Positions 17,287-26,256 of a stretch of 64,000 nt of DNA are shown one piece after another. The stretch spans positions 25,426 through 89,425 of the forward strand of contig CAADUJ010000001.1 of the NCBI GenBank assembly GCA_900752195.1, written 5' to 3'. Both the position numbers and the translations under genes were made by a program. Within the stretch, counting starts at the first letter, position 1, and every line of letters begins with the position of its first letter. A model generated the notes under the pieces. It was not told the DNA's origin. It was given only the letters and a program-made list of their open reading frames with translations, and did not search any database. This DNA is from an uncultured Negativicutes bacterium. GTDB taxonomy: Bacteria > Bacillota > Negativicutes > Veillonellales > Megasphaeraceae.

Positions 17287-18327
17287 ATGAAAAAAGAACC
17301 CCTTATCATTGAAAATCAAGGAAGCTTTGCCATTGGCGGCAAGACAAAAAAGCATGAAGGCGTTTTCAGCACAGACCATTTTCTTACGCCAGAAGGGCAG
17401 ATTGCCTATGGCGACCACGCGTATGTATTTTATCAAATTCCCGTACATGCCCGGCCCTATCCCTTGGTATTTCAGCATGGTGGTGCCCAGTACAAGCGGA
17501 CGTGGGAATCGACACCTGATGGCCGTGAGGGATTCCAAAATATCTTTCTTCGCAAGGGATACGCTACGTATCTCATAGACCAACCGCGCATTGGGGAAGC
17601 AGGCTTAGCTCTTGAAGCTGATGACGGTAGCAATCCATATGCACAAAATCCCATGTATGCCGATAAGACGATGTATATGCTTTGCCGTTGCGGCACCTTT
17701 GATGGCAATACGCCTGTTCCCTATGCTGATTCGGCTATGGCTAGCGATAGCGATACATATAACCAGTTTCAACGTTCCTGGACGCCGTATGAAGGACGGC
17801 TTGATGATGATGTAAGCGCAGAGGCATTGGCACAGCTTTTGGAAAAGACTGGTCCTGCTATTGTCGTTACCCATTCCATGGGTGGGACTGTGGGCTGGCG
17901 GACCCCTTTTTTGACAAATCGCGTCAAGGCTATTGTAGCTTTTGAACCCGGTGGTTCGCCCTTTATCTTCCCTGAAGGGGAAGTACCCGAATCGGTTACG
18001 ACGATATACGACTCTGTAAAAGCACAGGCCATAGGTATAAGTCTTGACAAATTCCTGATGCTGACGAAGATTCCCATCATTCTTTATTATGGTGATCATA
18101 TTGCCGATGGGCCGACTGATGAAATTGGTCCCGATAAATGGCGTAGTGAATTTGAAATGGCCAAGGCCTTCGTGGCTTGTGTCAATCGCCATGGAGGCAA
18201 AGCAGAAATTGTCCATCTCCCTGATATTGGCATCAAGGGAAATACCCATTTTCTCATGGCTGATAGGAACAATGAACAAATTGCAGACCTTATGGACCAG
18301 TGGATACGGGCACAAGGTCTTCTATAA
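17287..18327 (+). CDS. Alpha/beta hydrolase
   Basis: 346 residues. The nucleophile elbow THSMGGT places the catalytic Ser at about residue 197. The fold begins with YPLVFQHGGAQ, which supplies the oxyanion hole, and ends with HLPDIGIKGNTHF, which carries the likely catalytic His. There is no signal peptide. ATG at 17287 was chosen because AAGGA lies 7 bases upstream; an in-frame ATG at 17260 lacks this. Related proteins are annotated as esterases or lipases of unknown substrate. It sits between the cupin and an AEC carrier in the same direction. Confidence 0.83.
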   Translation: MKKEPLIIENQGSFAIGGKTKKHEGVFSTDHFLTPEGQIAYGDHAYVFYQIPVHARPYPLVFQHGGAQYKRTWESTPDGREGFQNIFLRKGYATYLIDQPRIGEAGLALEADDGSNPYAQNPMYADKTMYMLCRCGTFDGNTPVPYADSAMASDSDTYNQFQRSWTPYEGRLDDDVSAEALAQLLEKTGPAIVVTHSMGGTVGWRTPFLTNRVKAIVAFEPGGSPFIFPEGEVPESVTTIYDSVKAQAIGISLDKFLMLTKIPIILYYGDHIADGPTDEIGPDKWRSEFEMAKAFVACVNRHGGKAEIVHLPDIGIKGNTHFLMADRNNEQIADLMDQWIRAQGLL

Positions 18328-18342
18328 AGGAGGAAGTTATTC

Positions 18343-19263
18343 ATGCAGGTTTTGCAGCAAATGCTTATTTTTGTCATTATCATGATCGTCGGAGCGTGGG
18401 CTCGGAAGAAGTCGATTCTGACACCGGAAAACGAGGGTCAGATTACACAGCTTGTCCTTACGATTACGTATCCCGCCATAATCTTGTCAGGTGTGACGGG
18501 GAACGGACCTCGCATAGAAGGGATGGAGCTTGCGTATGCTTTTGGCGTTATCGTCATCATGCTTATTGTACTTATGGGGAGCGCCTTTTTGATTCCTCAG
18601 ATGCTTCGCTATAAAAAATCAGAAAAAGGAATCATCAATGTCATGACGGTCTTTACGAACATCGGATTCATGGGAGTTCCCATGGTAGACGCCATTTACG
18701 GGAAGGACGCTCTCATTTATATGACGGTCCTTCTTATTCCTTTTAACTTGCTCTTTTTCTCGTATGTCATTGAAACCATCAAAGGTGGCGGAGGAGAGAA
18801 GGAACCATTCCGCTGGAAGAACCTTGTCAATCCGGGCATGATTTCCTGCGTCCTTGCCATCGCCATTTATCTCTCGGATATACGATTTCCTTTTATTCTC
18901 GATAGCGCAATCCGCATGGTCGGGAGCATGACTGGACCTCTTGCCATGATGCTCCTCGGGTCCTTCCTTCTCGATACGGACTGGAAGACTCTCATTAACA
19001 AGAAAATCCTTGCCTTTACGGGTATTAAGATGGTCATGCTTCCTATTATCGTAGTTCTTCTCTTAAAGCAGTTCGTCGATAATACCTATCTCCTTGCCGT
19101 CTGCATGGCTGCCCTTGCGACGCCATCTGGCAATGTCATACCGCTTTTGACCAATCTCTACAATAAGGAAGGCTATCCCGTTTCTGTTCAAGGGGTAGCT
19201 GTTACAACGGCGGCGGCCGTCGTGACGATGCCCGTAGTGGCTCTTGTAACGGGACTGGGCTAA
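18343..19263 (+). CDS. AEC-family (auxin efflux carrier-like) transporter
   Basis: 306 residues with about ten hydrophobic helices in the AEC/PIN-like pattern, including ITYPAIILSG near residue 45, TNIGFMGVPM near residue 106 and a C-terminal ATPSGNVIPL. Bacterial members carry malonate, malate, lactate or other small organic acids, usually down a gradient. Placement among hydrolases suggests that it moves a carboxylate substrate or product of this cluster. GGAGG lies before the ATG, 15 bases after the preceding stop. Confidence 0.85.
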   Translation: MQVLQQMLIFVIIMIVGAWARKKSILTPENEGQITQLVLTITYPAIILSGVTGNGPRIEGMELAYAFGVIVIMLIVLMGSAFLIPQMLRYKKSEKGIINVMTVFTNIGFMGVPMVDAIYGKDALIYMTVLLIPFNLLFFSYVIETIKGGGGEKEPFRWKNLVNPGMISCVLAIAIYLSDIRFPFILDSAIRMVGSMTGPLAMMLLGSFLLDTDWKTLINKKILAFTGIKMVMLPIIVVLLLKQFVDNTYLLAVCMAALATPSGNVIPLLTNLYNKEGYPVSVQGVAVTTAAAVVTMPVVALVTGLG

Positions 19264-19423
19264 AAAAAAGACGTATGATGAGTAGAAAAAGGCGGTAAGC
19301 CAACTTCATTTTCTCTTGAGCGATATACATAATGAAGCCATTGCCGGGTTCCTTGAACATTAGATGAAAAACAATAAACTTGCTAGATAAAATTTTGAAC
19401 AGATACAAAGAAAGGTGATTGTT

Positions 19424-20590
19424 ATGAAGAGTTTTGTGTTCCAAAATTCGACGAAAGTCTACTTCGGTACTGATAGTGTATCCAAATACTTACCAGGACT
19501 ATTAGCACAATATGGGTCCAAGGTCATGTTGACTTATGGTGGCGGCAGCATCAAAAAGACGGGCATCTATGATGAAATCATGGGATATCTTAAGGCGGCC
19601 GGAAAGACCGTTGTTGAATTTTATGGTATCCGCAGCAACCCGACCTATGCCAAGGTCCTTGAAGGAGCGGCCCTTGCCAAAAAAGAAAAGGTGGACCTCA
19701 TCCTTGCTGTAGGTGGAGGCAGTGTCATGGACTGCTCCAAAGCCATTGCCCTCGGTGCCGTCTATGATGGAGACTTGTGGAATGATTATTGGGCTCATGC
19801 GGGAAAAATCGAAACGAATCCCATCCCTTTGGGCATCGTCGTCACCGTATCGGGCACGGGAAGTGAAACGAACGGCGGTAGCGTCATTACAAATGAAGAA
19901 CTCAAAGTGAAGACGGGCCGCGACTATCCGGAACTGAACGCCCAGTTTGCTATCTTGAACCCAAAATATACCGAAACGGTGCCGACATTCCAGTTCATTT
20001 CCGGCGCCTTCGACAGTCTCTCTCATATGATGGAAATTTACTTCAGTGAACCCAATGATAACAACGTATCCGATGTCATGAACGAAGCCCTTATGAGAAG
20101 CGTCGTCGATAATATCCGTGCCATCCTCGACAATCCAAAGGACGAAGGGGCACGGAGCAACCTCGTATGGCTTTCCACTATGGCAGAAAACCGCATCTTG
20201 AAATTGGGCAAGACAACAGATTTCCAATGCCATATCCTGGAACATTCCCTGGGTGCCTATACCTTCTGTAACCACGGCGCCGGCCTTGCTGTACTCCATC
20301 CCGTGTACTACGGCCATATCGTAAAAGACGGTGCTCCGAAATTTGCTCGTTTTGCAGAAAAAGTCTTTGACATTTCTGCCGATGAAGGGGACGTCGTCAC
20401 GCGTGCTCAAAAAGGCATCGAGGCTCTGGCCGCCTTTATCAAGGAAATCGGCCTTCCTACGAGACTTCGTGACATGAACATCGACCATGACGTCCTCGAT
20501 GACGTCGCTGCAGGATGCGTTGCGTCTTCCGGAAGCTTCCGTCAGATGGGAAAAGAAGAAATTCGGGAGATTTTTGAAGAAGCGTATTAA
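19424..20590 (+). CDS. Iron-containing alcohol dehydrogenase
   Basis: 388 residues of the YqhD/butanol-dehydrogenase branch. The NAD(P)-binding GGGSVMDCSKAIA lies near residue 95. The likely metal ligands are Asp and His in AFDSLSHMME near residue 199 and two His in CHILEHSLGAYTFCNHGAGLA near residue 270. It would reduce aldehydes to alcohols or the reverse. ATG at 19424 has AAAGGTG 6 bases upstream; an in-frame GTG at 19415 overlaps that box. About 160 bases separate it from the AEC gene, so it may also have its own promoter. Confidence 0.88.
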   Translation: MKSFVFQNSTKVYFGTDSVSKYLPGLLAQYGSKVMLTYGGGSIKKTGIYDEIMGYLKAAGKTVVEFYGIRSNPTYAKVLEGAALAKKEKVDLILAVGGGSVMDCSKAIALGAVYDGDLWNDYWAHAGKIETNPIPLGIVVTVSGTGSETNGGSVITNEELKVKTGRDYPELNAQFAILNPKYTETVPTFQFISGAFDSLSHMMEIYFSEPNDNNVSDVMNEALMRSVVDNIRAILDNPKDEGARSNLVWLSTMAENRILKLGKTTDFQCHILEHSLGAYTFCNHGAGLAVLHPVYYGHIVKDGAPKFARFAEKVFDISADEGDVVTRAQKGIEALAAFIKEIGLPTRLRDMNIDHDVLDDVAAGCVASSGSFRQMGKEEIREIFEEAY

Positions 20591-20661
20591 AAATGGGGCG
20601 GCATATATTGCATCTACCCGTCTGGCGTTTGATGAGTTTTCGTATTTGAAAGGAGTCGCTT

Positions 20662-22389
20662 ATGCAACTTTCAAAATGGGTATCCTTATTTGTCTTTTCT
20701 ACCGTTCTGACAACGGCACCGACCTTTTCTCACGCCGCAGTACTAACGGCAGCTGCTGAAAACACGGCCATTCGCGTTCAGGAGTCCCTTACCCAAAGGA
20801 ATCAGGTGTTTCAAGCCGGACCTGGTATTGCCGTGACAGAGACTGAAGCAGGCCGGGTCCAAGGCTTTATTAAAAATGGGGTTTATTCATATTACGGCAT
20901 TCCTTATGCTGAAGCACCGCGCCGCTTTGAAGCAGCTCGTCCTGTAACGCCGTGGCAGGGCGTGCGCATGGTGACGCAGGTCGGACCCATTTCACCACAG
21001 GCCCAAGGGAATTTCCCCAATGGCGAATGGGGTGAACCGGGTCGTAGCTTTACGATGGACAATAACTGCCTGAACCTTAACGTGTGGACACCAAATCCCA
21101 AGGACGGCAAAAAGCGTCCCGTTATGGTCTGGCTCCATGGCGGTGGTTTTGAAGCCGGTTCTTCCTTGGAATCGCCGGTCTATGACGGTGCAAACCTCAG
21201 TCGCCGCGGCGACGTAGTCGTCGTTTCCGTAAATCATCGCTTGAATCTTGTAGGTCACTTCAACCTCGAAACATATGGCCCTCAGTATAAAGATTCAGCT
21301 AACATCGGCATGGTCGACATTGTAGATGCTCTCAAATGGGTGAAGCGGAACATTGCCTCCTTTGGCGGAGATCCGCAAAATGTTACTATCTTTGGTGAAT
21401 CTGGTGGCGGTGCTAAAGTGCTTACCCTCATGGCCGCACCAAGTGCGAAAGGCCTTTTCCAAAAAGGCATCGTCGAAAGCGGCGCTGTCGAAACTATGGG
21501 ACCTTACGTTATGAGCAAAGAACAGAGCGAAAAGGTGACGGACCTTACCTTGAAGGAACTGGGTATAACGAAGGACAATCTCGAAAGCCTGCAGACGATT
21601 CCTTATGAAACACTCGTGGCTGTTTCCAACAAAGCCCTCAAAACTGTAGGCGCTGAATACAAGGTACCCCAGGCCCTTGGTACTGGCTATGGTCTTAGCT
21701 GGGAACCTGTCGTCGATGGGGATTTCCTTCCCACCAACCCTGTGACGGAAACAGGCTTTGCCGAAGCCGGCCGCAATGTGCCGCTGCTCATTGGGACGAA
21801 CTTGACGGAATGGACGGGTTTCCAGGAAATCGTAAACGCTGCAGACCGCCAGTATGACAATAAAAATACGTGGAGTGACGCCGAAGTGGATAAGCGCCTT
21901 AAAGAAGCTTATGGTGATAAGGCCGATGCGATTGTTAGCGAATTTTTGAAAGCCTATCCTAATAAGAAAAAGGCCGATGCTCTCTATATCGACACGATGA
22001 TTCGCCAGCCTATACTAAAGATTATGCGTCGTAAAGCAAATCAAGGCGGTGCACCTGTGTATGCGTATCTTTTCAGCTGGGAATCTCCCCTTATGGGTGG
22101 CACGTACATGTCGTACCATACGGCAGAAATTCCCTTCGTCTTCCATAACGTGGACCGTATGCTGAGCCGCACAGGCGGAAGCGAGGAAGCGCATATCTTG
22201 GAAGACCGCATGAGCGACGCCTGGATTCATTTTGCCCGTTATGGCACACCGCAAACGGACAAGTTGCCAAAATGGGATGCCTATACGAAGGAAAGCGGCG
22301 CCACTATGATTTTTGACAACACCATCCGTTTGGCTCGACATCATGACGAAGCACTTTTAAAACTTCTTGATCCGAATTATACGTACTGA
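20662..22389 (+). CDS. Exported type B carboxylesterase
   Basis: 575 residues with a signal peptide (SKWVSLFVFSTVLTTAPTFSHA). The oxyanion-hole LHGGGF lies near residue 158, the nucleophile Ser is at residue 247 in GESGGGAK, and the His region is MSYHTAEIPFVF in the last 100 residues. This is the para-nitrobenzyl-esterase/lipase layout at normal length. It would act outside the cytoplasmic membrane on carboxylic esters. The fragment at 2263-2739 is a truncated relative. AAAGGAG precedes the ATG. The natural ester is unknown. Confidence 0.9.
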   Translation: MQLSKWVSLFVFSTVLTTAPTFSHAAVLTAAAENTAIRVQESLTQRNQVFQAGPGIAVTETEAGRVQGFIKNGVYSYYGIPYAEAPRRFEAARPVTPWQGVRMVTQVGPISPQAQGNFPNGEWGEPGRSFTMDNNCLNLNVWTPNPKDGKKRPVMVWLHGGGFEAGSSLESPVYDGANLSRRGDVVVVSVNHRLNLVGHFNLETYGPQYKDSANIGMVDIVDALKWVKRNIASFGGDPQNVTIFGESGGGAKVLTLMAAPSAKGLFQKGIVESGAVETMGPYVMSKEQSEKVTDLTLKELGITKDNLESLQTIPYETLVAVSNKALKTVGAEYKVPQALGTGYGLSWEPVVDGDFLPTNPVTETGFAEAGRNVPLLIGTNLTEWTGFQEIVNAADRQYDNKNTWSDAEVDKRLKEAYGDKADAIVSEFLKAYPNKKKADALYIDTMIRQPILKIMRRKANQGGAPVYAYLFSWESPLMGGTYMSYHTAEIPFVFHNVDRMLSRTGGSEEAHILEDRMSDAWIHFARYGTPQTDKLPKWDAYTKESGATMIFDNTIRLARHHDEALLKLLDPNYTY

Positions 22390-22392
22390 TAG

Positions 22393-22428
22393 TTAGGGAC
22401 CTTTGTTGGAAAGCAAGGGCCCTTTTAC
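22393..22428 (+). terminator. Possible weak terminator after the carboxylesterase
   Basis: AGGGACCTTTG and CAAGGGCCCTTTT can form an imperfect hairpin followed by a short T-run. The mismatches make this uncertain. Confidence 0.4.
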
Positions 22429-22456
22429 GTTACGAAAGGAGTCTGTGAGGACTATA

Positions 22457-22471
22457 CGGTAATAGTTACCG
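22457..22471. promoter_or_regulatory. Dyad CGGTAA-TAG-TTACCG upstream of the second cluster promoter
   Basis: CGGTAA (22457-22462) and TTACCG (22466-22471) are perfect inverted repeats around TAG. The core GGTAA-N3-TTACC has the same spacing as the GGTAG-N3-CTACC dyads at 15947 and 22566. It lies about 95 bases upstream of the TTGACA at 22560 and may be an auxiliary site for the same regulator. Confidence 0.5.
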
Positions 22472-22559
22472 ATATAGGTACTCCTGTAAAGTATCATTAA
22501 CCGCTATAATCATGGTTTTCTTTTTCTTGAAGGAAATTTACTTTTTTTAGGAAAAACCA

Positions 22560-22590
22560 TTGACAGGTAGAAACTACCGAATAGTAAAGT
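22560..22590 (+). promoter_or_regulatory. Second promoter with GGTAG-N3-CTACC dyad
   Basis: TTGACA (22560-22565) is followed by GGTAGAAACTACC (22566-22578) and a TAAAGT hexamer (22585-22590) at 19-base spacing. The block AAACCATTGACAGGTAG is identical to that before 16068, and CTACCGAATA also matches. It should drive the hydrolase-SDR-SDR-flavodoxin genes that follow. Confidence 0.7.
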
Positions 22591-22688
22591 AAGAATATCA
22601 AAGCAGACACGCTTTGGAGCACTTTTTTAGTAACCTTATGGATGCATTCTTTTGTGCGACATTACGAATCGTAAGGAGCTGATTTTTC

Positions 22689-23852
22689 ATGAAGTTAAAG
22701 AAAACTGTAATGATGGGTCTTGTGTTATCGAGATTAATGGCCGTTGGCGCCGGAGCGTATGCTGCGCCCGTTGAAGATTCCATTAAAGATATCCAAAATA
22801 ACGGCATTGCGTTTTATGGCGGCACGAACCTTGTGGAAATTCCTTTGAAAGATAGTAAGAGCCCGAATGCGAATCCCTTTGGTTTAGTTTATCAAGGGGC
22901 TATTACGAAGAATGAAAAGGGTAAGGTAAATATCCATCTCGTCCACTATAACCTCAACGGCAATACCATTGCCGCTAATATCTATACGCCGGCAGGCTAT
23001 GATAAGACGAGTAGTAAGAAATATGCGGCCATCGTCGTGGCCCATCCGAATGGTGGCGTAAAGGAACAGGTCGCTGGCCTCTATGCCCAGAAACTTGCGG
23101 AAGAAGGCTACATTACTATCGCAGCGGATGCTTCCTTCCAGGGCGCCAGTGGCGGTACGCCTCATATGCTCGACAATCCTGCTTTCCGTACGGAAGACAT
23201 CCACGGTATGGTCGATGTCATTGCGTCTTATCCTGGCGTCGATGACAGCCGCATCGGGGCCCTTGGCATCTGCGGCGGCGGTGGTTACACCTTGAAAGCA
23301 ACGCAGACGGATAAGCGCGTTAAGGCTGTGGCAACGTTGTCCATGTTCAACTCTGGAATCGTCCGCCGTAATGGCTTTATGAACAGCGGCCGTGATACAA
23401 TCCAGAAACGGCTCCTCGAATCGAGCCAGCAGCGTGCTGCTGAAGCAAAGGGGGCTGCTATCAAACGGACTGTAGGAATGGAAACCCAGGAAATCCCTGA
23501 AGAAGAACTGAAGAAGATGCCGACTTTATATAGGGAAGGTTATATTTACTATGGAAAGACGCACCGTCATCCCAATTCCACCTTCCAGTACACAGTCCGC
23601 AGCAACCTGGACCTCTTCACTTTTGATGCGGCCGACAATATGGACCTCATTAACCAGCCGCTGCTCATGATTGCTGGAGATAAGGCCGATACGCTCTACA
23701 TGACAGAAGACGCTTTCAAGAAGGCTACGGGAACGAACAACAAGGAACTCTACCTCGTAAAAGGGGCAACACATATCCAGACTTATTGGGTTCCGAAATA
23801 TGTCAATGAAATCGAAGGAAAACTGGCATCCTTCTATAAAGCCAACCTTTAA
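22689..23852 (+). CDS. Exported alpha/beta hydrolase with cysteine nucleophile (dienelactone-hydrolase-like)
   Basis: 387 residues with an N-terminal signal-like segment ending AYAAPV. The core shows IVVAHPNGGVKEQ (oxyanion region) and ALGICGGGGYTL, where the nucleophile elbow carries Cys at residue 195 instead of Ser. The likely His is in GATHIQTYW near the C-terminus. Cys nucleophiles are typical of dienelactone hydrolases, and the overall layout resembles the YcjY group of uncharacterised hydrolases. The substrate is unknown. TAAGGAG lies about 10 bases before the ATG. It heads the second transcription unit of the cluster. Confidence 0.82.
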   Translation: MKLKKTVMMGLVLSRLMAVGAGAYAAPVEDSIKDIQNNGIAFYGGTNLVEIPLKDSKSPNANPFGLVYQGAITKNEKGKVNIHLVHYNLNGNTIAANIYTPAGYDKTSSKKYAAIVVAHPNGGVKEQVAGLYAQKLAEEGYITIAADASFQGASGGTPHMLDNPAFRTEDIHGMVDVIASYPGVDDSRIGALGICGGGGYTLKATQTDKRVKAVATLSMFNSGIVRRNGFMNSGRDTIQKRLLESSQQRAAEAKGAAIKRTVGMETQEIPEEELKKMPTLYREGYIYYGKTHRHPNSTFQYTVRSNLDLFTFDAADNMDLINQPLLMIAGDKADTLYMTEDAFKKATGTNNKELYLVKGATHIQTYWVPKYVNEIEGKLASFYKANL

Positions 23853-23864
23853 GGAGTGAATTTA

Positions 23865-24689
23865 ATGGAACGAGTATGGTTCATTACAGGTGCGAGTCGG
23901 GGCTTCGGCTATGCCTTTACAGAAGAAACCGTAAACCGGGGCGATAAGGTTATTGCCGCTATGCGGCGCGTCCCGGATGACGAACTTTTTAAGAATCCCT
24001 CTGTTCTTCCTGTCGTCATGGACGTGACGAAGGTAAATGAAGTAGAACGGGCTGTAACGGATGGCATAGAACATTTTGGCCGCATCGATGTCCTCATCAA
24101 CAACGCCGGCTTCGGCTTAAGCGGTGCTTTTGAGGAAACGACGGACGAAGACTTGCGAAACCTTTTTGAAACGGATTATTTTGGCGTCGTAAACGTGACG
24201 CGCCGCATTCTGCCGCTTATGCGGAAAGCGAGAAAGGGCGTTATCCTCAATATTTCCAGTCAGGGCGGCCTCATGGGCTTTGCCGGCAGCAGTGCGTACT
24301 GCGCCGCAAAATTTGCCGTTGTAGGGCTTTCAGACGTACTGCGGGTGGAACTTGCTGAATTTGGCATTACTGTATCGGCCGTTTGCCCTGGCTCTTTCCG
24401 GACAGATTTTAGAAGCAAACATTCCTTTAAGAGTCCCTCTGAAATACTCGATGTCTATAAAGAAAGCAGTGCCCATAAAGCGGCGGCATTCCTTGCAGAA
24501 AACACATACACTCAGACAGGTGATCCCAAGAAGGCCGCCCAGTTCCTCTTTACTATGGTGGAAAAGAATACACTGCCGCCGCGGATTCTCATCGGTGCGG
24601 CCTGCTGCCATGATATGAAGAATCGGTATGAAGCAGAATTAAAGGATATCGCATCGTACGAAAGAGAAGCTTCGGCGACTGATTTTTAA
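23865..24689 (+). CDS. Short-chain dehydrogenase/reductase (SDR)
   Basis: 274 residues of the classical SDR family: TGASRGFG cofactor motif at the N-terminus, NNAGFG near residue 85, catalytic Ser in NISSQGG, and YCAAK with the Tyr and Lys near residue 147. The N-terminus lacks the extra charged residue that would clearly favour NADH or NADPH. It is 61% or so the same layout as the next SDR, so the pair probably arose by duplication; that impression is by eye, not a measured identity. Start ATG at 23865 with AAGGAG 8 bases upstream, 12 bases after the hydrolase stop. Substrate unknown. Confidence 0.85.
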   Translation: MERVWFITGASRGFGYAFTEETVNRGDKVIAAMRRVPDDELFKNPSVLPVVMDVTKVNEVERAVTDGIEHFGRIDVLINNAGFGLSGAFEETTDEDLRNLFETDYFGVVNVTRRILPLMRKARKGVILNISSQGGLMGFAGSSAYCAAKFAVVGLSDVLRVELAEFGITVSAVCPGSFRTDFRSKHSFKSPSEILDVYKESSAHKAAAFLAENTYTQTGDPKKAAQFLFTMVEKNTLPPRILIGAACCHDMKNRYEAELKDIASYEREASATDF

Positions 24690-24752
24690 TATCGCAGGAA
24701 AATGCGGCTGAAATACTGACACAGCTGTATTTTTGGAGAAAGGAGAATTAGT

Positions 24753-25577
24753 ATGCATACTTGGCTCATTACAGGTTGTTCGTCAGGCCTTGGTAGAGGA
24801 TTTGCCAAAGTGGCACTTAAAAGTGGGGACCAGGTCATTGTGACGACACGGCGCGTCGAAACGCTGAAAGATTTGGAAGATGCCTATCCGGACCGGGCTC
24901 TTGCCCTCTCCCTTGATGTCACCAAGGAAGATGACATTAAAAAGGCCGTTGAAAAAGGGATGGAACGCTTTGGCACCATTGACGTCCTCGTTAATAACGC
25001 CGGATATGGCTACCGCGCCGCTGTGGAAGAAGGCGTTCAACAGGAAGTAGACCAGCTCTTTCAGACGAATCTCTTTGGGCCCGTGCGCCTTATGAAAGAA
25101 ATCCTTCCGATTATGAGGAAGAACCACAAAGGCTTCATCATCAATGTATCGTCTATTGCAGCCTTAGGTGCCGCTTTGGGTTCGGGCTATTATGCAGCGA
25201 CGAAAAGCGCTTTAGAATCCATATCGGAAGCCTTGTATGGGGAAACGAAGGACCTTGGAATCCATGTCATGATTCTAGAACCAGGCGCATTCCGTACGAA
25301 ATTTGCCGGAACATCTCTCAAGGAATCGAGCGTCGAATTAGGCGATTATGGACATACGGCAGGAACACGGCGCATTCGCAATGACCATACCGATGGGACC
25401 CAACAGGGGGACCCGGAAAAAGCAGGCCGCGTCCTCGTCGACCTCGTCCACAGTGGAACGATGCCGCTCCGCCTGCTCCTTGGCAGTGACGCTCAGGCCT
25501 ATGGCAAAAAACAGCTTATGGCCCGCATAGATGAATATAAAGAATGGGAAGAAAAGAGTAACAGTACGGATTTTTAA
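24753..25577 (+). CDS. Short-chain dehydrogenase/reductase (SDR), paralogue of the preceding gene
   Basis: 274 residues. TGCSSGLGRG (cofactor loop), NNAGYG, NVSSIAALG (catalytic Ser) and YYAATK (Tyr/Lys) are in the expected order and spacing. Length and C-terminal ending (STDF versus ATDF) match the preceding SDR, which supports a tandem duplication. AAAGGAG lies before the ATG. The two may act on related carbonyl compounds, perhaps products of the hydrolases upstream. That is inference from position only. Confidence 0.87.
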   Translation: MHTWLITGCSSGLGRGFAKVALKSGDQVIVTTRRVETLKDLEDAYPDRALALSLDVTKEDDIKKAVEKGMERFGTIDVLVNNAGYGYRAAVEEGVQQEVDQLFQTNLFGPVRLMKEILPIMRKNHKGFIINVSSIAALGAALGSGYYAATKSALESISEALYGETKDLGIHVMILEPGAFRTKFAGTSLKESSVELGDYGHTAGTRRIRNDHTDGTQQGDPEKAGRVLVDLVHSGTMPLRLLLGSDAQAYGKKQLMARIDEYKEWEEKSNSTDF

Positions 25578-25589
25578 GGAGGTAATACA

Positions 25590-26033
25590 ATGAGTACATT
25601 ATTTATAAACGGCAGTCCCAATAAGAATGGCAATACAGCCCACCTGGCAAAGGCTCTCCTGGGAAACGGGGAGTATGAAACATTGAACCTTACGGACTAT
25701 CGCATCAATGTGTATGGTCAGAAACTGGAAGGAGATCAGTTTGATGACGTATTGGCTGCGATTAAAGCGGCTGACATTGTGGTCATCGGTTCGCCCCTAT
25801 ATTGGCATAACATCTGCGGCAGTGTACGGACACTCCTAGACCGGTTCTATGGTCCTGTTGGAAGTGGCAGCCTTCGTGGCAAGACACTTTATTTCGTATT
25901 TCAAGGTGCAGCTCCGGAACAATGGATGCTTGATGCCGGTGCATATACAATGAAACGATTTGCAAGTCTCTATGGCTTCACCTGGGGTGGCATGGCTACG
26001 AACGAAAAAGAAGCGAAAGGCCTTCTGAAATGA
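25590..26033 (+). CDS. Flavodoxin-fold NAD(P)H-dependent oxidoreductase
   Basis: 147 residues. The N-terminal FINGSPNKNGNTAHLAKAL is the FMN-phosphate loop, and VIGSPLYWHNICGSVRTLLDRFYG is the second FMN contact of the flavodoxin_2/NADPH-dependent FMN reductase family. It lacks the cysteine motif of the gene at 16068. AAGGAGG lies before the ATG, 12 bases after the SDR stop. It is the last gene of the cluster. A role in reducing quinone-like or other electrophilic compounds is plausible but unproven. Confidence 0.82.
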   Translation: MSTLFINGSPNKNGNTAHLAKALLGNGEYETLNLTDYRINVYGQKLEGDQFDDVLAAIKAADIVVIGSPLYWHNICGSVRTLLDRFYGPVGSGSLRGKTLYFVFQGAAPEQWMLDAGAYTMKRFASLYGFTWGGMATNEKEAKGLLK

Positions 26034-26089
26034 AGATAATGCCTGTAGTGTGAAGCGGCAACGCTGACAAACCTGTTTAGCAAAAAATT

Positions 26090-26140
26090 AAAAAAATGCA
26101 TGGGGCCTGTTCCGTTCGCATGGCCCGTGCATGCAATCTC
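26090..26140 (+). terminator. Possible terminator or structured end of the accessory cluster
   Basis: TGCATGGGGCC (26097-26107) and GGCCCGTGCA (26122-26131) pair with one bulge and one wobble. The T-tail is poor, so termination efficiency is doubtful. Confidence 0.4.
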
Positions 26141-26207
26141 TATTTATCAAAAGTATCAAAAAGAAAAGAATACCCCTGCACGGACCGAATCGTTCGTGAA
26201 AAAGCAC

Positions 26208-26235
26208 TTGACAACACTGTATGACATGCTATAAT
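26208..26235 (+). promoter_or_regulatory. Promoter of the serine T-box operon
   Basis: TTGACA (26208-26213) and TATAAT (26230-26235), both perfect consensus hexamers, are separated by 16 bases. Transcription should start just before the T-box stem I. Confidence 0.85.
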
Positions 26236-26256
26236 GAATTCAATTTTATAGATTGC

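Noticed and set aside
19502..20488. Long open frame (328 codons) on the minus strand
   Set aside because: It lies entirely opposite the iron alcohol dehydrogenase gene, and its translation has no recognisable domain. It is an antisense shadow.
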